Origin: Trichococcus flocculiformis
GTDB lineage: Bacteria > Bacillota > Bacilli > Lactobacillales > Aerococcaceae
Assembly (NCBI RefSeq): GCF_900113645.1
Contig: NZ_FOQC01000013.1
Location: 1 to 55,192, forward strand
Length of the DNA: 55,192 nucleotides
Reading direction: 5' to 3'
Shown here: piece by piece, positions 38,089 through 46,978 of the stretch
How the letters are laid out: each line of letters opens with the position of its first letter
Position numbering within the stretch: position 1 is the stretch's first letter
Position numbers and translations under genes: made by a program
The notes under the pieces: model-generated
Database searches by the model: none
Told to the model about the DNA's origin: nothing
The model's input: only the letters and a program-made list of their open reading frames with translations

Positions 38089-39738
38089 ATGAGGAGATTA
38101 AGAAGTTCTTTCATTTTGGCTACTACAGCTGTCATCCTGGCAGCTTGCGGGGGCGACGGCGCAACGGACGACAGCGCAGCAAACACAGCAAGTGAAGGCG
38201 CCGGCGGACAAGTAGTCAATTATACGGCACCGACAGAATTGGCAACATTGGATACAACACTGATGACGGACATCAACAGTTCAAACTACATCAGCCACGC
38301 CATCGAAGGCTTATTGAAAATCGATGCGGACGGAAAGCCCGTTCCCGCGATCGCTGCCGAAGCAGGTACTGTATCGGAAGATGGCTTGACTTATACTTAT
38401 AAACTCCGTGATGATGCAGTTTGGTCAAACGGAGAGCCTGTTACAGCGAACGATTTCGTATTCGCTTGGCAAAGATTGGTGGATCCAGAAGCGGGCGCAT
38501 CCTACGCTTACTTGGCTGAGACCATCAAGAACGCCAATGAGATCATGGCTGGAGAAATGGACCCTGAAAAATTGGGGGTAACGGCAGTAAGCGACACTGA
38601 AATCACAATCGAATTGACGCAGCCGACACCTTACTTTGAATCATTATTGGCGTTCAGCGCATTCTTCCCGCAAAATGAAGAATTTGTCACTGAAAAAGGC
38701 GACAAGTACGGAACTAGCAGCGAAAACATTTTGGCTAACGGACCTTTCACCATCGAGAACTGGGACGGCACTGGCCTGACTTGGGATCTTGTGAAGAACG
38801 AAGATTACTACGCAGCTGACGAAGTGCAGTTGGAAGAAGTCAACGTTCAGGTAATCAAAGAAACAAGCACTGTCGTGAACTTGTTCCAGCAAGGATCAGT
38901 CGACAATGCACAAGTGACCGGCGAATTGGTTAAACAATTGGCGACTGACCCTAACGTAGTCGTTCAGAAAAAAGCCCGCACAGCATACATCGAATTCAAC
39001 CACGATAACGTCTACCTGCAAAATGCGAAGCTGCGAGCTGCCATCGGACTTGTCATCAATCGCGATGAATTGGTTGATAGTGTCATCGGTGACGGTTCGA
39101 CAGCCATCGGTGGCTTCCTGCCAGCTGATTTTGTAAGCAACCCGACGACGGGTGAAGATTTTGCTGCTGAAGCCGGCTCTTACCTGGACTATGATCTGGA
39201 ACAAGCAAAAACGCTTTTGGCCGAAGCTAAAGCTGAATTAGGCGTAGAAGAAATCACTTTCTCTTTAGTTGGGGATGATGATGAAAAGAACAAAAAAATC
39301 AGCCAATATATCCAAGGCCAAATCCAAAACAACTTGGAAGGCATCACTGTAGAATTGCGCAATGTACCGAAGAAAAACCGTTTGGAATTAGCAAACCAAG
39401 ACGAGTTCGACTTGTTGCAAACCGGTTGGGGAGCGGATTTCGCCGACGCAATCAACTACATGGACTTGTTGTACAGCACATCCGCTTATAACGAAGGCCA
39501 ATATGCGAATGCGGCATTTGATGCTTTGATCGATTCTTCAAAAACAACAAATGCAAACGACCCTGAAGCGCGCTGGGCTGACTTGATGGCTGCTCACAAG
39601 CTTATCATGGAAGATGCAGCAATCATCCCGCTTTACCAAGAAGCAGAGACACAGCTCAGAAATCCTAATTTGAAGGGCATCATCTTCAATTCTGTTGGAA
39701 ATGAATTTGACCTGAGCCGAGCATATATCGAAGAATAA
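38089..39738 (+). CDS. oppA: Oligopeptide ABC transporter substrate-binding lipoprotein (copy 2)
   Basis: A 549-residue SBP_bac_5 lipoprotein with lipobox VILAAC (Cys20) followed by a flexible GGDGATDDS linker. The family block SNGEPVTANDFVFAWQRLV is present. It is clearly homologous to the copy at 31571 over its length but differs in many residues of the binding fold, so specificity may differ. The start follows AAAGGGGAGAG. It is placed after the oppF terminator with its own -10, so it can be regulated apart from the channel genes. A 21-base-stem terminator follows. Confidence 0.95.
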   Translation: MRRLRSSFILATTAVILAACGGDGATDDSAANTASEGAGGQVVNYTAPTELATLDTTLMTDINSSNYISHAIEGLLKIDADGKPVPAIAAEAGTVSEDGLTYTYKLRDDAVWSNGEPVTANDFVFAWQRLVDPEAGASYAYLAETIKNANEIMAGEMDPEKLGVTAVSDTEITIELTQPTPYFESLLAFSAFFPQNEEFVTEKGDKYGTSSENILANGPFTIENWDGTGLTWDLVKNEDYYAADEVQLEEVNVQVIKETSTVVNLFQQGSVDNAQVTGELVKQLATDPNVVVQKKARTAYIEFNHDNVYLQNAKLRAAIGLVINRDELVDSVIGDGSTAIGGFLPADFVSNPTTGEDFAAEAGSYLDYDLEQAKTLLAEAKAELGVEEITFSLVGDDDEKNKKISQYIQGQIQNNLEGITVELRNVPKKNRLELANQDEFDLLQTGWGADFADAINYMDLLYSTSAYNEGQYANAAFDALIDSSKTTNANDPEARWADLMAAHKLIMEDAAIIPLYQEAETQLRNPNLKGIIFNSVGNEFDLSRAYIEE

Positions 39739-39748
39739 GAATGTTTAG

Positions 39749-39799
39749 AACCCAAAGAAGGGCCGACTCGGTTGTTGAGAGTCGGCCCTTCTTTGGGTT
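39749..39799 (+). terminator. Strong terminator after the second oppA
   Basis: Bases 39749-39769 pair perfectly with 39779-39799 (21 pairs; inner part GGGCCGACTC against GAGTCGGCCC), with a nine-base loop and a short T run. Confidence 0.85.
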
Positions 39800-39846
39800 T
39801 CTGAAGAGCGTGAGGGCCATGGATAGTTAGCGGAGATATGGGGATC

Positions 39847-39991
39847 GGGGCCAAAAAGATGAATTCTTTGGTTTTATTCATCTTTTCGGTAACATTTTGG
39901 TCCCTAAACATGAATACTTAGCAGATATTCATGCTTTCCTGTGATATCCATGCCGAAACCATGAATACTTCGCAGTTATTCATGGTTTCGG
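39847..39991. repeat. Cluster of three related hairpins
   Basis: Hairpin A: AAAAGATGAAT (39854-39864) with ATTCATCTTTT (39876-39886). Hairpin B: CATGAATA (39909-39916) with TATTCATG (39926-39933), loop CTTAGCAGA. Hairpin C: CCGAAACCATGAATA (39953-39967) with TATTCATGGTTTCGG (39977-39991), loop CTTCGCAGT. B and C share stem core and most of the loop, so they look like diverged copies; A shares the ATGAAT core. The cluster fills the gap between the convergent oppA and ilvA terminators. No gene is seen here. Confidence 0.6.
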
Positions 39992-40041
39992 CCGCACAAG
40001 GATGGGCCAGTCCGCAATCCGTAACAACCCAAACAACCCAA

Positions 40042-40081
40042 CCAAAAAACTGACGCAAGCCTCTTAATTGGCTTGCGTCAG
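40042..40081 (-). terminator. Terminator of the ilv operon
   Basis: CTGACGCAAGCC (40050-40061) pairs perfectly with GGCTTGCGTCAG (40070-40081). On the minus strand the stem is followed by six T residues, so it ends the ilvA transcript. Confidence 0.88.
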
Positions 40082-40112
40082 TCTCTAACTTACTGTATGA
40101 AATTAGTCGAAA

Positions 40113-41375
40113 TCAGATCAAGAAAGAATACAGCTTGGAATTTTCGTTCACCGAAATGTAATGCGGATCGAATTTCTCTAGTCTGCTGAGCAGGCCTTCG
40201 ATATCATCTTTATTTTTGAGCAAGATTCCGATCAGCACAGGACCTTCACTGCGATGGACTTTTTTCGTATATTCGAACTTGGTGATGTCATCATCACTGC
40301 CCAGTATGTCATTCACGAACTCTTTCAGCGCGCCGGCCCTCTGCGGGAAGTTCACGATGAAGTAGTGCTTCAGACCTTGATAGAGTAGGGAGCGTTCATC
40401 AATTTCAGCCATCCGATTGATATCGTTGTTACCGCCGCTGACGATGCAGACGACCGTTTTGTCTCTGATCTCATCTTTGTATTGTTCCAAGGCAGAAACG
40501 GATAGTGCGCCGGATGGTTCCGCTACAATCGCTTGTTTAGTGTATAAATCGATGATGGTTCCGCAAACTTGTCCTTCAGGAACGACCAGAATGTCATCGA
40601 CATTTTTTTGGCAGTGTCTGAAAGTCAAGTCACCGACAGTCGCTACGGCTGTCCCATCACAGAATTTATCAATATCAGTCAAAGTCGTGACTTTATCCGC
40701 ATCAAGCGAAGCTTTCATACCTGGGGCGCCCAAGGACTCCACACCGATGATTTTTGTTTCTGGCATGGCTTCCTTCATGTAGCTGCTGATGCCTGAAATC
40801 AAACCGCCTCCGCCGATAGCAGCGAATACCATATCAGCCGTTTCTCCCTCTGCCACGAGATCCTGGTGAATTTCCACTGCCAAACTGCCTTGCCCGGCAA
40901 TCACATTGCGATCATTGAAAGGTTCAATGAAAGTCAGCTTGTGTTCTTCTGCATAGCTATGGGCAGCTTTATTCGACTCGTCGAAAGTATCTCCGATCAG
41001 TTTGATTTCAACATAATCCTTTCCGAAATAACGGACTTGGTCAATTTTTTGGGAAGGGGTTGTCGATGGCATGAAGATGGTCGCTTTGATACCCAGATGG
41101 TTGCAGGTATAGGCTACTCCTTGGGCATGATTGCCGGCGGAGGCACAGATTACTCCGTTCTCCGTTTCGGCTTCGCTCAGCTGCGAAATCGCATAATAAG
41201 CACCCCTCAATTTGAAGGATCGGACGATCTGTAGGTCCTCCCGTTTCAAAAAGATATTGGCATGATACTTCTGCGATAGATACGCATCATGCTGCAAAGG
41301 GGTCTGCTTGACCACGTTGCGCAGTACTTTATATGCTTTAAGCACGTCTTCTTTGTTCACTAACTCATCCGTCAT
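40113..41375 (-). CDS. ilvA: Threonine deaminase (biosynthetic type, short form)
   Basis: A 420-residue PLP enzyme that converts threonine to 2-oxobutanoate, the first step to isoleucine. The PLP Schiff-base lysine is Lys55 in SFKLRGAY; the glycine-rich phosphate cup GGGGLISG is present. A single C-terminal ACT-like regulatory domain (about 335-420, [17 protein letters not shown]) marks the short Gram-positive form, expected to be inhibited by isoleucine. The start follows TAGGAGC. It is the last gene of ilvB-ilvN-ilvC-ilvA and ends at a strong terminator. Confidence 0.95.
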   Translation of the reverse strand: MTDELVNKEDVLKAYKVLRNVVKQTPLQHDAYLSQKYHANIFLKREDLQIVRSFKLRGAYYAISQLSEAETENGVICASAGNHAQGVAYTCNHLGIKATIFMPSTTPSQKIDQVRYFGKDYVEIKLIGDTFDESNKAAHSYAEEHKLTFIEPFNDRNVIAGQGSLAVEIHQDLVAEGETADMVFAAIGGGGLISGISSYMKEAMPETKIIGVESLGAPGMKASLDADKVTTLTDIDKFCDGTAVATVGDLTFRHCQKNVDDILVVPEGQVCGTIIDLYTKQAIVAEPSGALSVSALEQYKDEIRDKTVVCIVSGGNNDINRMAEIDERSLLYQGLKHYFIVNFPQRAGALKEFVNDILGSDDDITKFEYTKKVHRSEGPVLIGILLKNKDDIEGLLSRLEKFDPHYISVNENSKLYSFLI

Positions 41376-41458
41376 TCTATCTGCTCCTAATCTATTGAAT
41401 ACAATGATGAAGAGAGAAGGCTTAAAAATAAGGATGCTCTCAACCTACATCTGATTCA

Positions 41459-42469
<1,011 letters not shown>

Positions 42470-42541
42470 TTATTTTTTTTATATTCTCAATGCTTTTTAA
42501 GCAATTTGATTCGGTCAGTAGGGTAGTGCGGTTGGTTGGAT

Positions 42542-42805
42542 TTAAGCTCTTAGGCCTAAACGCTTTTCGGTGATGTCGGTTGCGCTGATGACGTCGACTT
42601 GTTTTTCCAACTGTTTCGTCAATAATTCAGCTGCATCCAAGGTATCGAAGTTGATGCCGACTGTGATCAAAGATACGTCATAATCTTCCGTCCCTGTCAG
42701 CGTTAAGGTATCGATATTGTATTGCGGCTTCAGGATAACTTGCGTGATACGGTTCAATACGCCGGGTTTATTCACGACTTTGGCTTGGATTAATCTTAGC
42801 ATCAT
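42542..42805 (-). CDS. ilvN: Acetolactate synthase small (regulatory) subunit, single ACT domain
   Basis: An 87-residue ACT-domain protein (LRLIQAKVVNKPGVLNRI at the N-terminus) that activates IlvB and confers valine feedback. It is a short form of about the size of the S. aureus subunit, lacking the second domain of the ~160-residue E. coli and Lactococcus types. ATG 42805 is chosen: it follows GGAAGG by eight bases and lies just after the ilvB stop. An ATG three bases later is equally usable. The frame is open upstream within ilvB, but that is overlap only. Confidence 0.9.
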   Translation of the reverse strand: MMLRLIQAKVVNKPGVLNRITQVILKPQYNIDTLTLTGTEDYDVSLITVGINFDTLDAAELLTKQLEKQVDVISATDITEKRLGLRA

Positions 42806-42806
42806 C

Positions 42807-44516
42807 CTACACACCTTCCATTTCATTATTTGGCCTGCCTGAAGCAACCATAGGGTATACCAATTCATCTTTGGAAATCAGGATATCCAAGACATAAGGA
42901 CCAGGATAATTCAAGGCTGTCTGGATCGCTTCATCCACTTTATCGGGATCGGATACCCTCGCAGCTGTGATACCGTAAGCATCAGCAAGTTTAACAAAAT
43001 CAGGTGAATCCGGAATCTCGGAATGAGAGTAGCGGCCTTTGTAAAATTTGTTCTGCCATTGATGAACCATGCCCAGTACTTCATTATTCAGAATAAAGTA
43101 CTTCACATTCAACCTGTTGGCATTCAGGATCGCCAATTCTTGGTTGGTCATCTGGAAGCCGCCGTCTCCGACAAAGCAGACAACCGTTTTGTCAGGATAG
43201 GCCATTTGAGCGCCGATCGCTGCCGGAATGCCGAAGCCCATCGTTCCCAAGCCGCCGCTTGTCAGCAATTGTTTGCCGTACTTGAACGGGTAATATTGAG
43301 CCGCCCACATCTGATGTTGGCCAACGTCGGTAACAACAATGGCTTCACCTTGAGTCAATTCACCGACTTGCTCGATTACATGTTGCGGTTTGATGAACGT
43401 ATCGGATTTTTCGTAACGGAAAGGGTGTTGCTTTTTGTTGTCCATAACGTGATTGAACCAAACCGAGTGATCAGGCACTTCTGCCAGCTTCGTATCATTC
43501 AGCATCAGCAACGCCAATTTGGCATCAGACAATACTGGGATATCAGTGTGCATGATCTTGCCGATTTCGGCATTATCGATGTCAACATGGACAATGACAG
43601 CCTCCGGGGCAAAATTGGTTGGATCGCTTGCGACACGGTCATCGAAACGTGCGCCGAAGTTGAGAAGCAAGTCGCACTCCATCAAAGCCATATTTGAGGC
43701 GTAGGAGCCGTGCATGCCGCCCATACCTAACGCAAGCTCATGTTTGACGGGGAAGCTTCCCAGACCCAACAACGTGTTCACAACGGGAATTTGGTAGTAT
43801 TCCGCAAAAGCCAACAGTTCTTTCTCAGCTTGTGCGTGAATAACGCCTTGACCGGCCAAAATGATTGGTTTTTTGCTGGCTGCAATCGCTTCGTTCACTT
43901 TTGCGACCTGTTCCGGTACGGGCAAACATTCCGGATTGTAGCCCGGCAGGTTTCTTACTGGACCGATATTTTCTGTGCAGTCTTCACATTCCACTTCCTG
44001 GACACCGATATTTTTCGGGATATCGATGACAACCGGTCCTTTTCTGCCTGTATTCGCCAGGTAGAAAGCTTCGTGGATGATGCGCGGGATATCTTTGGCA
44101 TCACGCACTTGATAGTTGTATTTTGTAACAGGTGTGGTCATGCCAATCATGTCAGTTTCCTGGAAAGCGTCTTTACCGATGCCTGCCTCATGCACTTGGC
44201 CAGTGATCACAATCAATGGAATGGAATCCATTTGAGCGGTCGCGATTCCGGTCAAAGCATTCGTTGCGCCGGGTCCGCTTGTAACGATACAGACGCCAGG
44301 TTTGCCGGTAGCACGGGCATAACCGTCAGCTGCATGGACCGCGCCTTGCTCGTGTCTCGTCAAAACATGATTCGATTCGGATTTGTAGAATTCATCATAG
44401 ATGTGCAGGACAGCGCCGCCTGGGTAACCAAACAGAACTTCGACACCTTCATTTTTCAACGCTTCAACAAGAAGGGTTACGCCTTTTTTTGTTTTAGTTT
44501 TCATTTCGGATTCCAT
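42807..44516 (-). CDS. ilvB: Acetolactate synthase large (catalytic) subunit
   Basis: A 569-residue TPP enzyme that condenses pyruvate with pyruvate or 2-oxobutanoate. The activating Glu is in RHEQGAVHAADGYA and the TPP/Mg2+ motif GDGGFQMTNQEL in the C-terminal part; a FAD-type middle domain is present, so this is the anabolic enzyme rather than the catabolic AlsS. ATG 44516 follows GGGGAG; an in-frame codon 42 bases upstream lacks a site. It is the first structural gene of the operon, preceded by a 200-base leader with an attenuator. Confidence 0.95.
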   Translation of the reverse strand: MESEMKTKTKKGVTLLVEALKNEGVEVLFGYPGGAVLHIYDEFYKSESNHVLTRHEQGAVHAADGYARATGKPGVCIVTSGPGATNALTGIATAQMDSIPLIVITGQVHEAGIGKDAFQETDMIGMTTPVTKYNYQVRDAKDIPRIIHEAFYLANTGRKGPVVIDIPKNIGVQEVECEDCTENIGPVRNLPGYNPECLPVPEQVAKVNEAIAASKKPIILAGQGVIHAQAEKELLAFAEYYQIPVVNTLLGLGSFPVKHELALGMGGMHGSYASNMALMECDLLLNFGARFDDRVASDPTNFAPEAVIVHVDIDNAEIGKIMHTDIPVLSDAKLALLMLNDTKLAEVPDHSVWFNHVMDNKKQHPFRYEKSDTFIKPQHVIEQVGELTQGEAIVVTDVGQHQMWAAQYYPFKYGKQLLTSGGLGTMGFGIPAAIGAQMAYPDKTVVCFVGDGGFQMTNQELAILNANRLNVKYFILNNEVLGMVHQWQNKFYKGRYSHSEIPDSPDFVKLADAYGITAARVSDPDKVDEAIQTALNYPGPYVLDILISKDELVYPMVASGRPNNEMEGV

Positions 44517-44563
44517 TTTTATCTCCCCATTTCTCGTTTTTCCTATGACTGTCCGCAATATGA

Positions 44564-44603
44564 ATAAAAAAAAGCATCCTCATCAGTCAATGATGGGATG
44601 CTT
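44564..44603 (-). terminator. Leader terminator (attenuator) of the ilv operon
   Basis: On the minus strand AAGCATCCCATCA (44603-44591) pairs with TGATGAGGATGCTT (44585-44572, one bulged T), loop TTGAC, and runs directly into T residues down to 44566. It lies 48 bases upstream of ilvB, so it must be passed for the operon to be expressed. Confidence 0.85.
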
Positions 44604-44629
44604 CATCCCATTTGATTACCACAAATAGG
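44593..44629 (-). promoter_or_regulatory. Competing hairpins in the ilv leader
   Basis: Antiterminator: ATGGGATG (44611-44604) with CATCCCAT (44600-44593), loop AAG; its right arm is the left arm of the terminator. Anti-antiterminator: CCTATTTG (44629-44622) with CAAATGGG (44614-44607), an eight-pair stem that takes the left arm of the antiterminator. The three helices exclude each other in turn, the classic attenuation layout. Confidence 0.7.
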
Positions 44630-44631
44630 AC

Positions 44632-44666
44632 TTAAACAATCTGTAAAAAATTTCTACAGTGTTTAA
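44632..44666 (-). promoter_or_regulatory. Hairpin just after the leader peptide stop
   Basis: On the minus strand TTAAACACTGTA (44666-44655) pairs with TACAGATTGTTTAA (44645-44632) with a small internal loop. It begins four bases after the leader stop codon, so a ribosome stalled on the last codons would cover its left arm. It may be the pause or sensing hairpin. Confidence 0.55.
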
Positions 44667-44669
44667 CTC

Positions 44670-44717
44670 CTAGATCATTAAGACGATAATAATGTTTAGT
44701 GGATTCATCGTTTTCAT
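44670..44717 (-). CDS. ilv operon leader peptide
   Basis: A 15-codon frame, MKTMNPLNIIIVLMI, then TAG. Seven of the 15 codons are for branched-chain amino acids (three Ile in a row, then Val, Leu and a final Ile, plus an earlier Leu). It lies ~50 bases after the expected transcription start and directly ahead of the attenuator hairpins. A weak CAGG lies 10 bases before the ATG. This is the expected shape of a leader peptide whose ribosome stalls when Ile, Val or Leu tRNA is uncharged; Lactococcus lactis and E. coli ilv/leu operons use such peptides. Translation itself is not shown. Confidence 0.75.
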   Translation of the reverse strand: MKTMNPLNIIIVLMI

Positions 44718-44769
44718 ATGGGATACCTGATTTCTATATGGATTTGTTATTGCTTAAGTGATTGATATA

Positions 44770-44798
44770 ATCATATAAGATTTACATTAGAGTGTCAA
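44770..44798 (-). promoter_or_regulatory. ilv operon promoter
   Basis: On the minus strand TTGACA (44798-44793), 17-base spacer, TATGAT (44775-44770). A near-consensus housekeeping promoter; transcription should begin near 44763. Confidence 0.85.
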
Positions 44799-44802
44799 CG
44801 GT

Positions 44803-44817
44803 AATTTTCATATTATT
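44803..44817 (-). promoter_or_regulatory. CodY-box candidate at the ilv promoter
   Basis: On the minus strand AATAATATGAAAATT matches the 15-base CodY consensus (AATTTTCWGAAAATT) at 12 positions. It sits four bases upstream of the -35, a sensible place for repression, and codY itself is at 15334. The DNA is AT-rich, so chance matches are possible. Confidence 0.5.
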
Positions 44818-44875
44818 TTCACTTATTTCTAATAATTGTCCAAAATGAACGTGCCGGACGATTTTTTTGTGCGCT

Positions 44876-45745
44876 TCACCGGCTTGACAAAAAGTCCTGC
44901 AACTCTGGCAGCTGCCTTTCCGCGGCCCTTTCGGCATACTGATAATAAGCATCCAGACGCTGCACGTTCCGTTCCATCCTGCCTATGGAAAGCTGGTCAG
45001 GCGCAATGACAAATGCCTTGTTCTCATGTTCCAATTGCTCGATCAACGCCATCGATTGGTTGTAGGCGATATGCCGCTGTTCGATGGCTGCAACAACTTC
45101 GGGATAAGCCCGCAGATGGCGCCGGATGATGGCGCTGAAGCGCTGCTTTTCCTTGATATAGCCACGCGGCCGCGTAAGCAGAATCACGTGCTTTTGGTTG
45201 CCGTCAGCGATCGCTTTTTCAATCGGAAGCGAGTCGACGATACCGCCGTCCAGATAGTATTTGCCATTGATTTGGGTTGGGGGCATCAGCAAAGGTACAG
45301 TGGATGATGCCCTGATTTTGAGACCCAATTCTGCACTGGTTGCGATGTCATCCTTATCGAAATAAACAGGTTTTGCGGTTTCCATATCCGTGACAACGAT
45401 TTTCATGGAAGTTGGATTTTGCTTGAATGTCTCGAATTGAAAGGGGATATCGGTCGTGATTGCATCCTCATAAATATATTTGGTATTGAAATAACCTTGT
45501 CCGTTGAGCAAATATTTCATTCCCGAAAAGGCCGGATTGGCGGCGATATCAACAAATGAAGCTTTCGTGCGGGTCAGGTCCCGGCTGACATAATTGATGC
45601 CATTGGCCGATCCGGAAGAGACACCTATGACATAATCCAAGTAGATTTCTTGACGCAGCAAAGTGCTGATGATTCCTGCGCAAAAGACGCCCCGCATGGC
45701 GCCTCCTTCTATGATTAAGGATACTTTTTCTTTATTCTGTTCCAT
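44876..45745 (-). CDS. Patatin-like phospholipase
   Basis: A 289-residue patatin-family acyl hydrolase. The oxyanion loop EGGAMRGV is at 13-20, the nucleophile Ser43 in GVSSG (41-45) and the dyad Asp166 in YLDGGIVDS. It resembles the YjjU-like bacterial branch with a helical C-terminal part rich in charged residues. It probably hydrolyses lipid esters inside the cell; the substrate is unknown. The start follows GAGGTGG. It lies upstream of the ilv operon on the same strand, but the ilv promoter sits between them, so it is a separate unit. Confidence 0.88.
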   Translation of the reverse strand: MEQNKEKVSLIIEGGAMRGVFCAGIISTLLRQEIYLDYVIGVSSGSANGINYVSRDLTRTKASFVDIAANPAFSGMKYLLNGQGYFNTKYIYEDAITTDIPFQFETFKQNPTSMKIVVTDMETAKPVYFDKDDIATSAELGLKIRASSTVPLLMPPTQINGKYYLDGGIVDSLPIEKAIADGNQKHVILLTRPRGYIKEKQRFSAIIRRHLRAYPEVVAAIEQRHIAYNQSMALIEQLEHENKAFVIAPDQLSIGRMERNVQRLDAYYQYAERAAERQLPELQDFLSSR

Positions 45746-45842
45746 ACATTTTCCACCTCACTCTATAGTATAGATGACATTGCGGTGTGATGCGATGCTT
45801 TTCTCATTATTTTGTTGCGCAGGGCACACGATGACGAAAGCC

Positions 45843-45871
45843 TTTTCCGGATGGGGCAAATGTGGTATATT
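45843..45871 (+). promoter_or_regulatory. Promoter candidate for the ABC ATPase gene
   Basis: TTTTCC (45843-45848), 17 bases, TATATT (45866-45871) with TGG in front (extended -10). Confidence 0.45.
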
Positions 45872-45919
45872 CGCAATAAAGATACCTAATGACCACAAAA
45901 CTATAGATGGGGTGATGGA

Positions 45920-46693
45920 ATGATCAGATTCGACCACGTGAACGTCATTCGCGAAAAACGGAAAATTTTGAACGACATCAATTGGCACGCCAAAAAAGGC
46001 GAGCATTGGGCCATACTCGGCTTGAACGGCTCCGGCAAGACAACCTTGCTGCAACTCTTGAACGGCTATCTGTGGCCCAGCAGCGGCAAACTGGTCGTGT
46101 TGGGCGAGACTTTCGGGCAGACGGCCATCCCCGAGTTGCGCAAACGGATAGGCTGGGTCAGCTCGGCCCTGCAGCAACAGCTGAATCCCAACGACATCGC
46201 CGAACACATCGTCTTGAGCGGGAAATTCGCTTCGATAGGCGTCTGGACCATCCCGACTGAAGCTGAAAAACAACAGGCGCTGGAGCTCTTGATCAAATGC
46301 GGCGGCAAAGAATTGATCGGGTTTCGCTACGGCATCCTGTCCCAAGGGCAACAGCAGATCATACTGATCGCCCGCGCTTTGATGGCTGAACCGGAAATAC
46401 TGATTTTGGACGAGCCCTGCAATGGCCTGGACCTATTCGCAAAAGAAAAACTTCTGGAGGATATCCAGCGAATCGCCGATGAGCCTGAAGGGCCAACGAT
46501 GATCTATGTCAGCCACCACACCGAGGAAATCCTGCCTTGCTTCAAGAAACTGATGCTGCTGAAGGACGGTTCCATCCATAAGACCGGCAAAACTGTGGAC
46601 TTGCTGAAAGAGGATATCCTGAATGATTTTTATGCTAAGCCGGTGCAGGTAGTTTCCATGTCCAAGAACAGGCTGGCGGTCTTTCCGAAATGA
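45920..46693 (+). CDS. Stand-alone ABC transporter ATPase
   Basis: A 257-residue ATP-binding protein with Walker A GLNGSGKT, an altered signature LSQGQQQ instead of LSGGQ, Walker B ILILDEPCNGLD and switch His in SHHTEE. It resembles B. subtilis YlmA and E. coli ModF-half proteins, which occur without a permease. No permease gene flanks it: one neighbour is the divergent phospholipase, the other a convergent full exporter. Base composition is GC-richer than the ilv or opp genes. It may serve a distant permease or a non-transport job. The start follows TGGGGTGATGG. Confidence 0.85.
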   Translation: MIRFDHVNVIREKRKILNDINWHAKKGEHWAILGLNGSGKTTLLQLLNGYLWPSSGKLVVLGETFGQTAIPELRKRIGWVSSALQQQLNPNDIAEHIVLSGKFASIGVWTIPTEAEKQQALELLIKCGGKELIGFRYGILSQGQQQIILIARALMAEPEILILDEPCNGLDLFAKEKLLEDIQRIADEPEGPTMIYVSHHTEEILPCFKKLMLLKDGSIHKTGKTVDLLKEDILNDFYAKPVQVVSMSKNRLAVFPK

Positions 46694-46704
46694 AGCATTG
46701 ATAA

Positions 46705-46751
46705 AACCAGAACTGCAACCCAATCGACGGGTTGCGGTTCTGGTTTTTTGG
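46705..46751 (+). terminator. Terminator after the ABC ATPase gene
   Basis: AACCAGAACTGCAACCC (46705-46721) pairs with GGGTTGCGGTTCTGGTT (46729-46745, one T-G pair), then T residues. Confidence 0.88.
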
Positions 46752-46797
46752 TTTGGACATATGATTGTATGCTCTGAGGCTCAAATTTGGTTGTGGA

Positions 46798-46929
46798 ATC
46801 CCCCACCAAAATGGGTTTGGCGGGGGATCTCGCGTGGTCCGCGGACATTTTTTCCCCGCCAAGGTCGTTTTGGCGGGTTTTCAGACTGTGATTTGAACTG
46901 GTTTTCCCCGTCAAAAGGGTTTTGACGGG
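46798..46929. repeat. Three related GC-rich hairpins in tandem
   Basis: H1: ATCCCCCACCAAA (46798-46810) with TTTGGCGGGGGAT (46816-46828, one mismatch). H2: CCCGCCAA (46855-46862) with TTGGCGGG (46870-46877). H3: CCCGTCAAAA (46907-46916) with TTTTGACGGG (46920-46929). All share the core CCCCRYCAAA / TTTGRCGGGG and are spaced about 50 bases apart. They fill the gap between two convergent ABC genes; no reading frame of note is present. Confidence 0.6.
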
Positions 46930-46978
46930 TTATTTCTGGGCATTAATGGTCAATTCCCAAATAGAAGGGACTGTTTCA

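Noticed and set aside
39847-39991. CRISPR array
   Set aside because: The repeats are self-complementary hairpins with variable arms and no equal-length spacers, and no cas genes are present.
43740-44567. Open 275-codon frame opposite ilvB
   Set aside because: Antisense of a complete, motif-bearing acetolactate synthase gene; no start signals and implausible composition rich in Phe, Cys and His.
44521-44800. T-box riboswitch in the ilv leader
   Set aside because: No AGGGTGGNACCGCG-type T-box sequence is present; the leader peptide and three-helix switch explain the region better.
46698-46925. Small frame of 75 codons between the two ABC genes
   Set aside because: It runs through a terminator and three hairpins, lacks a binding site and has no plausible protein character.
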